Below, in pieces: positions 35,365 through 47,222 of a DNA stretch of 64,000 nt. How positions within the stretch are numbered: position 1 is the stretch's first letter; every line of letters begins with the position of its first letter. A program made the translations under genes and the position numbers. Source of the stretch: Cotesia glomerata (lineage: Eukaryota; Arthropoda; Insecta; Hymenoptera; Braconidae); the NCBI RefSeq assembly GCF_020080835.1, contig NC_058160.1, positions 16,975,152 to 17,039,151 of the forward strand, given 5' to 3'. The notes beneath the pieces are model-generated. The model saw only the letters and a list, made by a program, of their open reading frames with translations, was not told the origin of the DNA and did no database searches.

Positions 35365-37081
35365 AACGGTATTCGAATGATGAATTTATTCAGACAAAAA
35401 ATCAAGAAAACAATACTGTGTTAACATTAAATGTAAACCTCGATGGTGCCCCTCTATTTAAAAGCGGAAAACATAGCTTTTGGCCAATTCAATGCATTAT
35501 TAACGAAATCCCTCAAAAGCTCCGCCATAAATATATGCTTTTAGCTGGATTATGGTACACATCGATTGAACCAAAAGCTGATTTCATGAATTTGTATTTG
35601 GATACATTTATAAAGCAAATTCAAAAGCTGACAGCCAAAGGTTTACAAATTATTTCTAAAAGCGGAAGTATTAAAACCTACTTTGTGAAAATTTTTGCTT
35701 TTCCTGTGGATTCAGTAGCTCGGCCTGTGTTGCAAAACAGACTGCAATTTAACGGATTCTTCGGCTGTAGTTGGTGCTATCAGCGTGGAACAACGACTTC
35801 GAAGGTGATGAAATATCCATTAACAGCTGATATTCCAAAGGATCGAGATCATAACAGCTATCTAAAGGACGTAGAAAAGCACAAAAAAGACATTCAGAAG
35901 CTCCGAAAAACAAAAAAAAACGAAAAATACACAGTTCATGGTATTAAAGGTTCTAGTATTCTGTCTTCACTTCCGGAGTTTGATTGTGTTTGGGGATATC
36001 CTCACGATTACATGCATGGAGTGCTACTAGGTGTGGAGCGTCAACTCTGGAACAAGTGGAGCAAAAAATTTTTATCACCGGACCAAAGAAAATTAATTAA
36101 TGCTCGGTTAACGAATATCAAGCCAACTAACGAGATTCATCGAACTCCACGAATATTGATCAAAAAACAATCATGGAAAGCAACAGAATGGCGTTCTTGG
36201 TTATTGTTTTATAGCATCCCCGTATTAAGCGGAATATTACGGCAAGATTTACTCGACTCATACAAATTATTCGTCTCAAGTATCTTAACACTTCTCTCAG
36301 TGAACATAACTGAAGATGATTTGCTAAGATGTGAAATGAATCTACTCCAATTTGTATATGATTGCCAAAACTTTTATGGGGCTAAATTTATGACATTTAA
36401 TGTTCATTCTTTATTGCATATGGTACAGAGTGTACGGAAAAATGGTCCATCATGGGCAACATCGACGTATGCATTTGAAAACAATATTTACAATTTGAAA
36501 CAAAAAGTTACTGGTCCAAATGGTCCAATAAATCAAATGGCAAATAGGACATTACGTAACAATAACTTTCAAATAATACTACACGATGAATGTAACGAAA
36601 CATGTCGGCAATTTTGTACTAATATTATGGATACCAAACGAGAGAAGATATCAAGGTCAGTACGGTCAGTAAATGGCGCGATATTGTTAGATGACGTAAT
36701 TGGAGAAGCTCCGAAAAGCTCTGTTTCTTATTATAATCGATGCCTATACAAAGAGAGAATGTATCATGGTCAGCTGTATACTCAAGCCAAGAAAACGAAT
36801 AATTCATTTATTCGGTTGACAGACTGGAAGAATGGCTCAAATTATTCGATTTTTATCGGAGAATAATTTAGCATGGATGAAAATTCTTATTTTTAGAAAC
36901 CGAAAAAGTGGAAGGATGTGACCATCTATGGAGAATTTGGAACCGTAAACCTGAAAAAGTGAAATTACCTGTAACCGTCATACAAAAAAAGATGATATAT
37001 ATGTCTATTAAGGCCCTAACTCACAAAGAAAACAATTTAAACTATTTAACCATACAGCCAAATGATTTTGAAGTACAGTAA
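35343..37081 (+). pseudogene. CACTA/EnSpm-type transposase (Tnp2-like), N-terminus lost, one frameshift
   Basis: The protein would cut and paste the element. The frame from 35343 (no ATG at the head; reading starts at NCL.. before SERYSNDEF) runs 507 codons to TAA at 36864. Seen in order: FWPIQCIINEIPQKLR, GFFGCSWCYQRG (C-x2-C), CVWGYPHDYMHGVLLGVERQ (the D-x-M-H block of Tnp2 transposases), WRSWLLFYSIPVLSG, and NVHSLLHMVQSVRKNGPSWA. A further frame from 36881 to 37081 (EKVEGCDHLWRIWNRKP) reads as the true C-terminus, so a frameshift lies near 36870. A zinc-finger or acidic N-terminus expected upstream is missing. Family assignment is strong; activity is unlikely. Confidence 0.8.
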
Positions 37082-37429
37082 AAAAAAAAAGTTCATTTTC
37101 AATTTGCTATTAAGGAATGTTTCACTGTATATAAATGTAAAATAATCAAGTAAAGTTAAGTGATAATTACTGTAAGATTTTTTATTTTAGTCTTGTATTA
37201 TTTATGTAATTAAACACATAAAGAATAAATAAGAAATATAAACTAATTGACAGTAGTGCAATTCCCCGTAGTTCCTGACGACTAGCATTATTTAGATACT
37301 ATAAGACTAGAAAAAATTCTTCTTCTTAAACTAATTTCAATATGATAAATTGATGGTAAGATAGAGAAAATAAAATTTCGACATTAAGTTTTATTTACTG
37401 ATAGAAAAAAATTGGAAATTATTAAAAAT

Positions 37430-38690
37430 TATAAATGAATATTAATAATTTTTTATTCAAAGAGTAATCGGATATCAAGTGTTAATTATTTGTAAAAAGA
37501 AATTGAAAAACATTCGAAATTGCGAATGAAATTCAATAATTTTTCATTTAAAAAGCAATCAGATATTAAATTCGATTTAGTTATAGAAAACAATTGAAAA
37601 GTATTCAAAATCACAAATAAATGTGAGTAATTTTTTATTCACTGTACGACCGGATATCGAATATTAATTATCTATTAAAAATTATTCGAAGGCATAGGAA
37701 ATCGCAAATGAAATTCAAAAATTTTTTTTCAAGAAGTAATCAGATTTTAAGTTTTATTTATTTATAAATAATGATTGGTAAGTTTTCAAAATTACAAGTA
37801 AATTTCAATAAATTTTTATTCATAGCATGATCGGATGTAAAGTTGCATTTATTAATAGAAAACAATTCAAAAGTATTCAAAAATACAAATAAATTTCAAT
37901 TATTTTATATTTACAGTACGAATGCATATCACGTTGTATTTATTTATAAAAAAAAATTGGAAAGTTTTCAAAATCACGAATGAATGTGAATAATTTTTTA
38001 TTCACTGTACGACCGAATATCAAATATTAATTATCTGTTAAAAATTATTCGAAGCCATTGGAAATTGCGAAGGAAATTCAATAATTTTTTATTTAAAAAG
38101 TAACCAGATATAAAGTCTTATTTATTCATAGAAAATAATTGAAAAGTATTCAAAATTACGAGTACATTTCAATAAATTTTTATTCACAGTGTGATCAGAT
38201 GTATGTTTGCATTTATTCACAGAAAACAATTCAAAAGTATTCAAAAATACAAATAAATTTCAATTATTTTATATTTACAGTACGAATGCATATCACGTTG
38301 TATTTATTTATAAAAAAAAATTGGAAAGTTTTCAAAATCACGAATGAATGTGAATAATTTTTTATTCACTGTACGACCGAATATCAAATATTAATTATCT
38401 GTTAAAAATTATTCGAAGCCATTGGAAATTGCGAAGGAAATTCAATAATTTTATTTAAAATAAACCAGATATAAAGTCTTATTTATTCATAGAAAATAAT
38501 TGAAAAGTATTCAAAATTACGAGTACATTTCAATAAATTTTTATTCACAGTGTGATCAGATGTATGTTTGCATTTATTCACAGAAAACAATTCAAAAGTA
38601 TTCAGAAATACAAATAAATTTCAATAATTTTATATTTACAGTACAACCGGATATAAAGGCTTATTTATTCATTGATAACAATTGAGAACA
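37430..38690. repeat. Right subterminal repeats, about 360-bp period
   Basis: A block of about 360 bases starting near 37870 recurs near 38230 and in part near 38590. For example GCATATCACGTTGTATTTAT is at about 37927 and 38287, and AATTACGAGTACATTTCAAT at about 38154 and 38515. Each block is itself built from degenerate AATTCAAAAGTATTCAAAA units. Confidence 0.75.
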
Positions 38691-38966
38691 ATTTAAAATC
38701 ATTTATTTTTCTCTATTTTTTTTTAATTCCGCATTATATCCAAATTCATGAACTATTTATCTATTCAAATCCATTGAACACAATTAAATATTTGAATTTT
38801 TCTTAATTTTTTTTTATACTTAAAAAGGTTTAAAATCTTTAAACTATTTATCTATTCGGAAAAATTCATTTTTGCCTGAGCTGAATCAATCGTGAAATAC
38901 AACTTGTTGAAAATAATTGAAATCATATCCAATTCAATTTTATTCAATCAATAATTTTAATCAGGG

Positions 38967-39476
38967 CAGACATTATATAGAATTTTGTATAATTATATAG
39001 AATTTTATATAATTATATGTATATATTTATATAAAATTTTAAGTTAACAATTATGTATAATTAGATAAAATTATATATAATTATGCAAAATTATATAAAA
39101 TTATACATAATTTTATATAGTTTTGTATAATTATATATAATTTTATATAATTATATAAAAAAATTTCCCCGGGTAGATAAAATTATGTATAATTATATAT
39201 AAATATATAAAATGATACATAATTTTATATAATTATATATATTTATATAAAATTTTAAGTTACCAATTATGTATAATTAGATAAAATTATATCTTATTAT
39301 ATAAAATTTTTTGTCCCCGGGTAGATAACATTATATATAATTATGTATAAATTTATATATTTATATAAAATTATACATAATTAGATTAAATTATATATAT
39401 AATTATATAAAATTAGATCAAATTATATATAATTAGACATAATTTTATATAATTATATATAATTTTTTTCCCCGGG
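38967..39476. repeat. AT-rich tandem units ending in CCCCGGGTA
   Basis: Three successive TATATAATTATATAAAATT stretches each close with TTTTTTCCCCGGGTA or a close variant (ends near 39175, 39317 and 39476; steps of about 142 and 159). A related piece with the complementary CCCGGGGAAAA head lies at 30483. Confidence 0.65.
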
Positions 39477-40022
39477 TATTTATTTTACGCAACTGAAAAT
39501 GGCTCAAATATATTATATATTTACCAGAAATAAATATTTATTTGGCCATATCCAAATATCTTATATATTTGGCACTAATAAATCTTATTTCGATCAAATA
39601 TTTCTTTTTTTCTGTGCATGTGATCCGAAGCACTATGGAAATAAATAAGTAATTCGACAGTTGATATCGTATTTTCTTCAAATGTGGATAGATTAGCAAA
39701 CTGAAATTTTTAACTTCCCGCTAAGAAAATCGAAGATTTTCAAAATTCGGGAAGTTATTGTTTTCACCTTGAGCAAATCTTGAGCAAGTCATGGGTAGGT
39801 GTCTGTTGTGAGTTTCTGATTCAAAAAATGCGTCAGAAAGTTTTTCAATGCACCTTGCATTAGACTTGTCTCATATTCTTGCACAAAATGTCTTGAGCTC
39901 ATATATAAATCTTGAACTAGTTCTTTCTACATGAACTTGAGCAAGACCCATATGTAGAAAAAGACACTAATAACTAGGGGTTTTGCTCAAGACACTGGCA
40001 CCTAAATCTTGCTTAAGAACAT
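39477..40022. other. Repeat fragments
   Basis: It ends a TTTCTGTG-type MITE near 39617. 39707-39778 is a reversed repeat A cut short. 39779-40022 has CTTGAGCAAG words at both sides, perhaps another small inverted-repeat element. No gene. Confidence 0.45.
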
Positions 40023-40226
40023 GTTACCTGGGCAGTAACCAAGAGTAGGCGTCGTGAGACGCAACATGGACTGGATTGAAGTAATGCTTACGCGGTTTCG
40101 ATTCAGTCATCTCCGTACCATTTACGGGGAAAGAGAGAGGAGTTTTTTTAGTAGGTAAAAACCCCACACTACCGACCTGCATCTTTCAATGATATTGGTG
40201 TCTTTGGAAGATTTTTTTCGTTTTAT
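40023..40226 (+). mobile_element. R1-clade retrotransposon 3' UTR fragment
   Basis: About 200 bases from AGTAGGCGTCGTGAGACGCA to GTCTTTGGAAGATTTTTTTC match, in reverse orientation, the 3' UTR of the copy at 44108-45830 (44130-44320). This is a strongly 5'-truncated insertion. A Kolobok-type element sits directly at its 3' end. Confidence 0.8.
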
Positions 40227-40229
40227 TAA

Positions 40230-42989
40230 GGGGGTATTCTAGTCTAGAGGTCTGAATTTTGAGCGTTTTTTGGCAATTTATATAAAAGAAGTAGTTAATA
40301 TTTTTACTATGAAATTTTTTATCATTTGTTTATTGATATTTCAAGAATACAAAAAAATACATTTCAAAAAAAAAAAATAAATTTTCAAAAAGATATAAGT
40401 CCTTGAAGTAGAGAAAAAAAAAAGGCCGTGTCCTCGTGAAAAGGATTTCTCCCTTTGTATCCATCTGAAAAAAAACAATGCCAAATTATTGATCAGTACA
40501 AATGTCATTGTCGCACAAACCAACAAAACTTGAAAAAAAAATTTTTTTCACAAAATGGCGGCTGTTTAAAAATAGAAGTCGATTTTTTTACTCATTTTTC
40601 AACTTCCTCCAATTTTTTAAAAATATTACAAATTTGAAATTTTCAATTTTTATTGGTTAGTGCGAAAGCGAGATAATTGAAGAATATTCATGCTAAATTT
40701 CAAGTAAATCGGCTGATTAGAACCTAAGATATCTGCATCACCGTATCGAAAAAAGTAGATTCGAGAAAAACGCGTTTAAAGTTTAACGTTCAGTTTCAGG
40801 CAGCGTAACTGATAAAATAGTACGTATAACTTACATTCTCTTAATCAGCCATCCCAGCTTCGTACATTGGGCCTTCCTCTACTTCATATTGACTGTTTTC
40901 AGCATTTCTCTCTGTATAACGAGCAGTTCTTTCCTCTTTTGAAGCATCTGAAGCTCGAACCTCAAACCGTTCAATCCTTACTGCGTTGCGCCTAACAGCA
41001 AACCCATGGGATTCCAGACCTATTTTTATTCCCATTAGACTCATTATTTGTAAAATAGGATAAAAGCCTTCATTGAAAATGCAAACTTCTAAACAATTAG
41101 CAATCTCAATTGTCTGGGACCCGGCATGGATATGTTTGGGTGCAAATGTCCATATTAAAGAGTTAAGTGACTCGTTGTTATTTTGAGTTTCGCTGCCCAA
41201 GCAACGTTCTAATAAAGAATCATCTGATAAGCATTCATAAATAGGTTTCATAACTATTAAAACCTTATCAGTTAGAGGTGGATTTTCATGGTGAAAGTCA
41301 TCCTCAGTTCCTTCTGCCGCTGCTTTCTGCCACTTGCACCAGCTGTCTGGTCCAGGAGGGCAATTCATGTGCTGAGGCTTCTTATCAGTTAAAATTTTAT
41401 GCAAGTACGTGGCCCATATTTCTCGTTTCATATCTTCAACGGATTCAGGATGACGACGGATAGCTAATCCGTAGTACGCAGACAACTGAGTGATTACTTT
41501 ATCAGTCAATTTACCAGCACCCTTACCACCAATTCCACTATTTTCTTTTTTTACCTTCCGGAGACGTGATCCCATACGTTTTTGGACGTGTCCAACACAT
41601 TCTTTTTTAATAACAACAGGGTTACTTTTGTAAGGATCTATATTAAGAATACCTTTAAAAGTCTTTGAGTCGCCATCTCCGATATACTTCTAAACATTTC
41701 CACCACTGCGTCAACTTCCATATTCCCAGCACTTCCTTGATGATTTATTGCGCAAGAATCTTCGTGTTCGTTATACCAGTCTTCATAAGCACTGATGTCG
41801 TCTTTTTTTTTATTCTTCCAATAATTGCACCCTTGGCAAAAACTGGACTTCACGACAGTGTCTATAACTTTCTTACTGTATTTTCCTACAAGTGTAGTGA
41901 CTCCAAAAAGTGAATTGAACCCTCTCTTCTTCCACGTTCCATTGCCGGAAACTGTAAAATGTGTAGGGTCCGCATTCGAATCTGAGGCTGTAATTAATTC
42001 ATTCTCTTTTTTCACAGCTTTAGAAATTATCAAGTTATAAATAGTTGACGCAGCCAAATGTAAATTATCAAGACAATTATAGTATGTACCAATAGTTAAA
42101 CCGTGTCCAATATCCATAATACTAAAGAATATATTGATACCTTCTCTCCCAACTCCGATGAGCCTCATAGCAGTAACGATCCGACGATTTATTTCAAATG
42201 CTTTATTTACAAATGGGCATGACTGAATATAACGTGTATCTTTGCAGCCATATTGTACTCCAATTTTAAATCCTAGTCCTTGTGCAGCTGTCCGAGAAAA
42301 TGACATTTTTTGCTTACATGTAGCACATATTATCATTAGTGCAAGAGATGAAAAAACCGAACAGAATTCCAATATACAATAACCAAAATTATAGTCAATG
42401 AGAATTTCATCGTCATTTGAACTCTTCAACTTTGCAGCTGATGCACTAGTAAAAGATAAATCTTCTTCCAAAGTATGTTGATTACCGCTGAACTTCCGTT
42501 TTCTTGGTTTGCCTGGACGATGAGGACTTTTCCTCGAACCTTTTCTATCCATATTAGAAGAATCAGCAAATATTCACTTTGATTTTAAAAGAATATCACA
42601 AGAATGCACGCGTAACTTCTCACTTACTTATACTTCTTCACAGCTTCGAGGTTTACATGGAACTAACTCTAACTAAAAACAAATTGAGTATAGATTCTTG
42701 TCTAATACGTTACAATGACCTTCAGACTATTGATATAGTAAACTAAAAGTATATGACAAGAAAGAAAGAAAGCTATTCATACTCAGGTAGCCCGGACCGC
42801 CCGTAGTCTATTGTTGCAGTCGTCCGCTTAACCCGGTCTAGTTGCCACGACACTAAAACGGCTGTAACTTTGAAAATAATTTGAATTTTGAAAAATCCTT
42901 TCAGGGAGATATTTTTGAATATCTAAACTATCGAATTATGAAAAAAAAATTTTTTCATTTTTTTCAAAATTCTAGACTAGAATACCCCC
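40230..42989 (-). mobile_element. Kolobok-type transposon A with TTAA duplication
   Basis: Both ends read GGGGGTATTCTAGTCTAGA inward and both are flanked by TTAA (40226-40229, 42990-42993). Its length of 2760 bp is close to that of element B (2824 bp). TTAA target duplications with G-rich ends are features of Kolobok (also piggyBac), and the transposase is not piggyBac-like. It is inserted at the end of the 40023 retrotransposon fragment. Confidence 0.82.
40841..42552 (-). pseudogene. Mutator-like (PF20700-type) transposase, copy A
   Basis: Read leftward from ATG at 42552, it has a basic N-terminus, a Cys pair (CATCKQKMSF), INRRIVTAMRLIGVGREGIN, the block TVSGNGTWKKRGFNSLFGVT, CQGCNYWKN and SAGNMEVDAVVEMF. 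A deletion of about 38 bases near 41685 breaks the frame just before YIGDGDSKTFK and KKECVGHVQKRMGSRLR. The second frame continues with TQNNNESLNSLIWTFAPKHI to TAA at 40841. Conserved acidic blocks are GDGTW, GDGDS and NES; here the first is GNGTW, so its Asp is lost. That these are the catalytic triad is inference. The Pfam-type name comes from memory of the GTWQKRG and CVGHVQKR words. Copy B at 57996-59796 is homologous but diverged. Confidence 0.8.
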
Positions 42990-42993
42990 TTAA

Positions 42994-43178
42994 TGCTTCT
43001 TTTTTCAACTGTTTATTTTTAAAATTTATTTAGAAATTTAAGTACGTTTGAAAATTTAAAGTACACAATGACGCACACCAAGTACGTTCCAAAATTGTTT
43101 CTTGTGATTCTTAAATTTATAACAAAATTTTTTTTAATTTTCGAAAATCATATACAATCATATCGGTTACTTGGATTT
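42994..43178. other. Short AT-rich spacer
   Basis: Sequence between the Kolobok-type element and reversed repeat A copies. Nothing recognised. Confidence 0.5.
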
Positions 43179-44128
43179 TTTAACTTCTCGCTAAGAAAAT
43201 CGGGAAGTTATTGGTTTTACCCCGTTTTTCGAAAATCGAGTTCTCATCAGATCTCGATGTTTTGAGGTCCTAGAAAGCTTCCCTGACTATTCCCGCGACG
43301 GTGTCTGTAGTATGTATGTGTGTGTTTGTTTTTTTTTAACTTCCTGCTAAGAAAATTGAAAATTTTCAAAAATCGGGAAGTTATTGTTTTCACCCCGTTT
43401 TTAGAAAATCGAGTTTTCATCAGATCTCGACGTTTTGAGGTATGTAAATCTCTCATAACTTTGGAACGGATTATCCGATTCGATCGAAATAAGCGGCGTT
43501 CCAAAGAGTTTTTTTGCCCTTAGAATTTTGATACTAGTTTTCAGAATTTGAGTCGATGAATTTTGAGAAATCTCAAAAATAAAATTTCCAAAAACTCGTT
43601 TTTTTTTAAATATCTTTTAAATGGCTGAACCGATCGATTCAAAAAACAAATTAGCTCTTAACTTCAAAAAACCACGTCGATTGCCATCAGCCCGGTCAAA
43701 ATCGGTTGATTCGTTCGAGAGATATCGTGAACAAAAGAAAACCAAAAAAAGGGTTTTTTCGGAGTTACTCCGAAATTTATAGTTTGACCAAATGAATCTT
43801 AGAAATTCTTTATGAGGCTTAAAAAACTGCGTGGAATGCTGACAACTGCGTAAAAAATCGGTTAATTCATTCAAAAGTTATTGCGGTTTGAAAATTCAAA
43901 AAATAGTGTTCTGTGAAACTTCCATCAGCCTTTTGAGCTCGATGAGCTCAAAAGCACAGAACAGATATTTATTTAAGCTTGGAGAGCTCAAAATTACACA
44001 AAAATTATATTTTTGAGCTCGAAGAGCTTAAAAAATAAGTGAATTGGTGAGCGCTTAGGTATGGAGCTGGTGGGAAGTTGCAGGGATGGCCTTTGGGGTC
44101 AACCGTTTTCCTAATTTTTTTTTTTAGA
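43179..44128. repeat. Reversed repeat A copies followed by repeat B
   Basis: Two repeat A units run in reverse (43179-43315 ending in a TGTGTG tract, and 43337-43441). A-like sequence and repeat B follow (43600-44128) with GGTCAAAATCGGTTGATTCG, CGAGAGATATCGTGAAC and a closing GGTGGGAAGTTGCAGGGATG. 43337-44085 opens TTAACTTCCTGC and closes GGTGGGAAGTT, so it may be one complete unit with short inverted ends. Confidence 0.6.
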
Positions 44129-45830
44129 AAAGCGAAAAAATCTTCCAAAGACATCGCTATCATTGAAAGATGATGGTTGGTAGTGTGGATTTTTACCTAC
44201 TAAAAAAAACTCCTCTTTTTTTCCCCGTAGATGGTACGGAGATGACTGAATCGGAACCGCGTAAGCATTACTTCAATCCAGTCCATGTTGCATCTCACGA
44301 CGCCTACTCCTGGTTAATGGTCCCTTTCTGCGGTTTTTTCTTTCTTAGGGTGGTGCCTATAATTTCTTCGGTGCTGCTTCTGTAGTCCATCCACTATACA
44401 GACTCGAAGAACGTGTGTTCGGCGTTGTCTATTTGATCCGGGCAGTATTTGCACGTTGTCGTGGGGTGCAGGTCCATCTGAAAAAGATAGGCGTTGAACT
44501 GTCCATGTCCTGTCAATAGCTGGGTAAGGAAGAAGTCTGTGTCCCCGTGCTTCCGAGAAAGCCAGACTTTGATGTTTGAAATCAGGCGCGCTGTCCATCT
44601 GCCCGTCTTCCCTCATGTCCATCGGTCCTGCCACTCTTGCTGTGTTTCCGCCTGTATCCTCGCTCTTGCCTCCTTCATGTTTTCGCCACTTGTTTTTAGC
44701 GTTATCGAGTTTTGCTCTCTCGAAAGCTAGTAAGTCGATGGGCGCGGCTCCCGCAATGATCAATACAGTCACTTCGGAAACCGTTCGGTAGGCGTAGGCA
44801 ACCCTGAGAGCGCCTCGCCGCTGTACTGCCGCTATCTTTCGTCGGTAGGTCTTCTGTTTCAATATGTCTGCCCATATTTCTGCTCCATAAAGCAGTACCG
44901 AGTGGAATACTTCTAGAAGAACTCTTCTCTTTTTGGTTCTTGGTCCCATAGTGTTGGTCATGATTCTTGCTAGGCTAGACACCGTCTTGCTGGCTTTCTT
45001 GCATGCACTGTCAAGGTATTCGCGGAAAGATAGTTTCTCGTCTATCATTACCCCTAGATAGCGCAGGGCCCTTGTTGACGTCAGTGTTGTTCCTTCCATG
45101 TCCACGGCGAATGGTTTCGGGGACCATTTTTGACGTGTCAGAACGACCATCTCGGTTTTGTGCTTGGCGAGTTTCAGGTGGTGTTTATCGAGCCAAGTTT
45201 CAACGGCATCAATGGTTTCTCGAACCGGTAGTTCGACCTCTTCTACGCTGCCTACTGTTATCGTGGCCACAACGTCGTCTGCAAAGCCCGTTAGCTCTAC
45301 TTGCTTTGGCAACGAGATTTCAAGAAGCTCGTCGTAGTCCGCGTTCCATAGGTCAGGCTCCATTATTGAGCCTTGCGGCACGCCAGCCGTTATGGCATAT
45401 TCTAGAGGGCCTTCCGTAGTTTCGACTATTAGCTTTCTTCCTTCAAGGTAGTTGTCGACTAGTGCCAGATTCTCTGGCTCTGCGTCGAATTTGTGCTCCA
45501 GAGCATCTAAAATGTCTCCCCAATTTGCGCTATTACGGGTGTTTTTGACGTCTAACGTAAGGAGAAGACATACTTTTCGAGCTTTAAGGCTACCAGATCA
45601 TGCTTGTGTTACTGTCTTTATGACTTTCTCGATCCCTCCGACTGTCAAACAACCTTTCCGGAAGCCATGTTGGTTGGTGGCAAAGCCTCCAGCACCGCCG
45701 ATGTCGTTGCGAAGTCTCCCTTGTATGAGCTTCTCGAGCAGTTTTCCAGCAATGTCCAGCATACAGAGTGGTCTAAAGTCTAAACAACGAAGGTGTTACG
45801 GGGGTTCCCTTACCCTTCAAGATCTAAAAT
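44108..45830 (-). pseudogene. R1-clade non-LTR retrotransposon fragment, reversed
   Basis: On the minus strand it starts abruptly near 45830 within the reverse transcriptase (GKGTPVTPS). It goes on through CMLDIAGKLLEKLIQG, QHGFRKGCLTVG, GVPQGSIMEPDLWN, ELTGFADDV and RALRYLGVMIDEKLSF to the C-terminal region. A frame shift in the last third puts the Cys-His motif out of frame. A 3' UTR and a poly-A (a T-run on the plus strand near 44117-44126) close it, touching the end of repeat B. It is the same family as 7525-10330 but keeps a segment deleted there (KRRVLLEVFHSVLLYGAEIW). Small lesions: a stop in the TQA*SGS stretch and an 8-base insertion near 45780. Confidence 0.85.
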
Positions 45831-45835
45831 TTTAC

Positions 45836-46297
45836 GTTGCTATAGTCAACAAACAGACCTCAAAAACCAGATCTGCTTACGGTATACACACTCGGTAGGC
45901 TCGGTACTCTGGCGCACCCGTTCCATACGGGTTTTGAACGGTACTTGGCGCCAGATTCTACCGAATCTGTAGATACAACTTGCTGCAGTTAATAGTTTAA
46001 TCGATTTTCTATGTAAAGGGCATTTATTGTCAAATCGACGACTTTGAAATAAGATCGCTTTTGGTTGGGAAAATTTTTTATTTTTTTATACTTGATGGAA
46101 TAGCCATAACTTATTTTGAAATGGGCTTATGGGAATACTTTTCTCAATTTCATGCCTTAAGCGCGAAGCTCGGAGGTATGCTCTACTCTCGCCTAAAAAT
46201 TGTGATTTCGATTAAAACGTGATTTTTATCATTTAAACGACAAAAATGGGTATGTGTGTGCAAGTCACACACGGTAGAAGTGAAACTTCTGAAGAGT
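45836..46297. other. No gene; short palindromic words
   Basis: CTGGCGCACCCG at 45911 and TTGGCGCCAG at 45946 lie around ACGGGTTTTGAACGG. CACACACGGTAGAAGTGAAA near 46266 looks like a worn repeat. No coding sequence was recognised. Confidence 0.4.
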
Positions 46298-46455
46298 CCC
46301 TGATTAAAAATACTTATTGAAAAGTATTGAAAAAATAAACAGTCGTTTCATGTAAATTGTATATTTATAAATACATAAAAAAAGAATCAGGATTATTGAA
46401 AACAATTCAAATTTCATGATTTTCAATACTCTTCAATAAGTATTTTTAATCAGGG
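46298..46455. mobile_element. 158-bp MITE with CACTA-type ends
   Basis: It begins CCCTGATTAAAAATACTTAT and ends with the reverse complement over about 36 bases (one mismatch). The first 12 bases match the ends of the 34005-38966 transposon. The interior has ATTGAAAACAATTCAA, also typical of that element. No clear target duplication. Confidence 0.75.
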
Positions 46456-47222
46456 ATAGGCTACGAGAGATTGAGACAGATATAGTCAATTAATAAAATA
46501 GAAAATCAGGAGTATTAGGATAAATGTAAGGTTTATTATTTTTCATCAAGCGGGCACATTATCATTTGCGTTAGAACTATTATTTTCATTTTGTATAAGG
46601 TAAAGAGCCCAGTTACTGACACTTTAAGAGTGACAATTGAGGTTATACTATCATAACTCATAAAATTTTATTAGAATAAATAATGTTTTATATTATTAAC
46701 AAGTCTAAGATTTCTACAAACGATAATAGAAGCAAAATAATCATTTGAAGCGAATTAATAATTTAAATTAACATTTTAAAAAATGATGTTTGAAGCCCCA
46801 GTTTCTGACACTCAAAATTTTTTGTGCGGTAGTTTTTGACACTGACATCGGCCTAGTTTCTGACACTCATATTTGAAAACGATTTTTTCCGCCCTCCAGG
46901 TGGAAAGTGGCAACTTTCGGCTCGCTACGCTAAACGAAATTGCCGCTTTCCGCCTCTGTCAGACAGAAAAATAGTATACAAACCTATGGTAGAAAAATAA
47001 GAAATATCTCAGATAAGATCACATATATCTCGACCTCGGCTTCGCCTCGGACGACATATATGTGTTCTAAGACATTTCTTATTTTCTTGCCACAGGTGTG
47101 TAATATACTACTTATTTACTAACTTATACTATTAAGTTAAAATAAATTAAAATCATTTATTTATAATAAATTAAGTATTTATTTTAAATAAAACATTCAT
47201 CATCTATAAAATGATATATATA
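46456..47222. repeat. Repeat-rich spacer with two inverted repeats
   Basis: Four TTTCTGACACT-like words occur between 46610 and 46875. 46898-46919 and 46935-46955 form a hairpin (GGTGGAAAGTGGCAACTTTC against GGCGGAAAGCGGCAATTTCG). 46972-47110 is a second, longer hairpin bounded by TAGTATA and TATACTA with a CTCGGCTTCGCCTCGG loop. No gene. Confidence 0.6.

Larger units (their letters stand above)
34005..38966 (+). mobile_element. CACTA/EnSpm-type DNA transposon
   Basis: The ends are CCCTGATTAAAATTATTGAT at left and the same 20 bases on the other strand at right. A CA dinucleotide flanks each side (34003-34004, 38967-38968), a possible 2-bp target duplication. Between the ends are left subterminal repeats (34014-35000), a transposase gene (35343-37081) and right subterminal repeats (37430-38690). 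This layout is typical of CACTA elements, though the ends do not start with the letters CACTA. Confidence 0.75.

Noticed and set aside
37430..38690. CRISPR-like array
   Set aside because: Repeats are contiguous, about 360 bp long and within a eukaryotic transposon; no short repeats with unique spacers.
40841..42989. piggyBac transposon because of TTAA
   Set aside because: The transposase shows GDGTW/GDGDS/NES blocks and Cys pairs unlike piggyBac.
45003..45898. Plus-strand frames of 138 and 148 residues
   Set aside because: They are the opposite strand of the reversed retrotransposon; Ser/Arg/Leu-rich without a domain.
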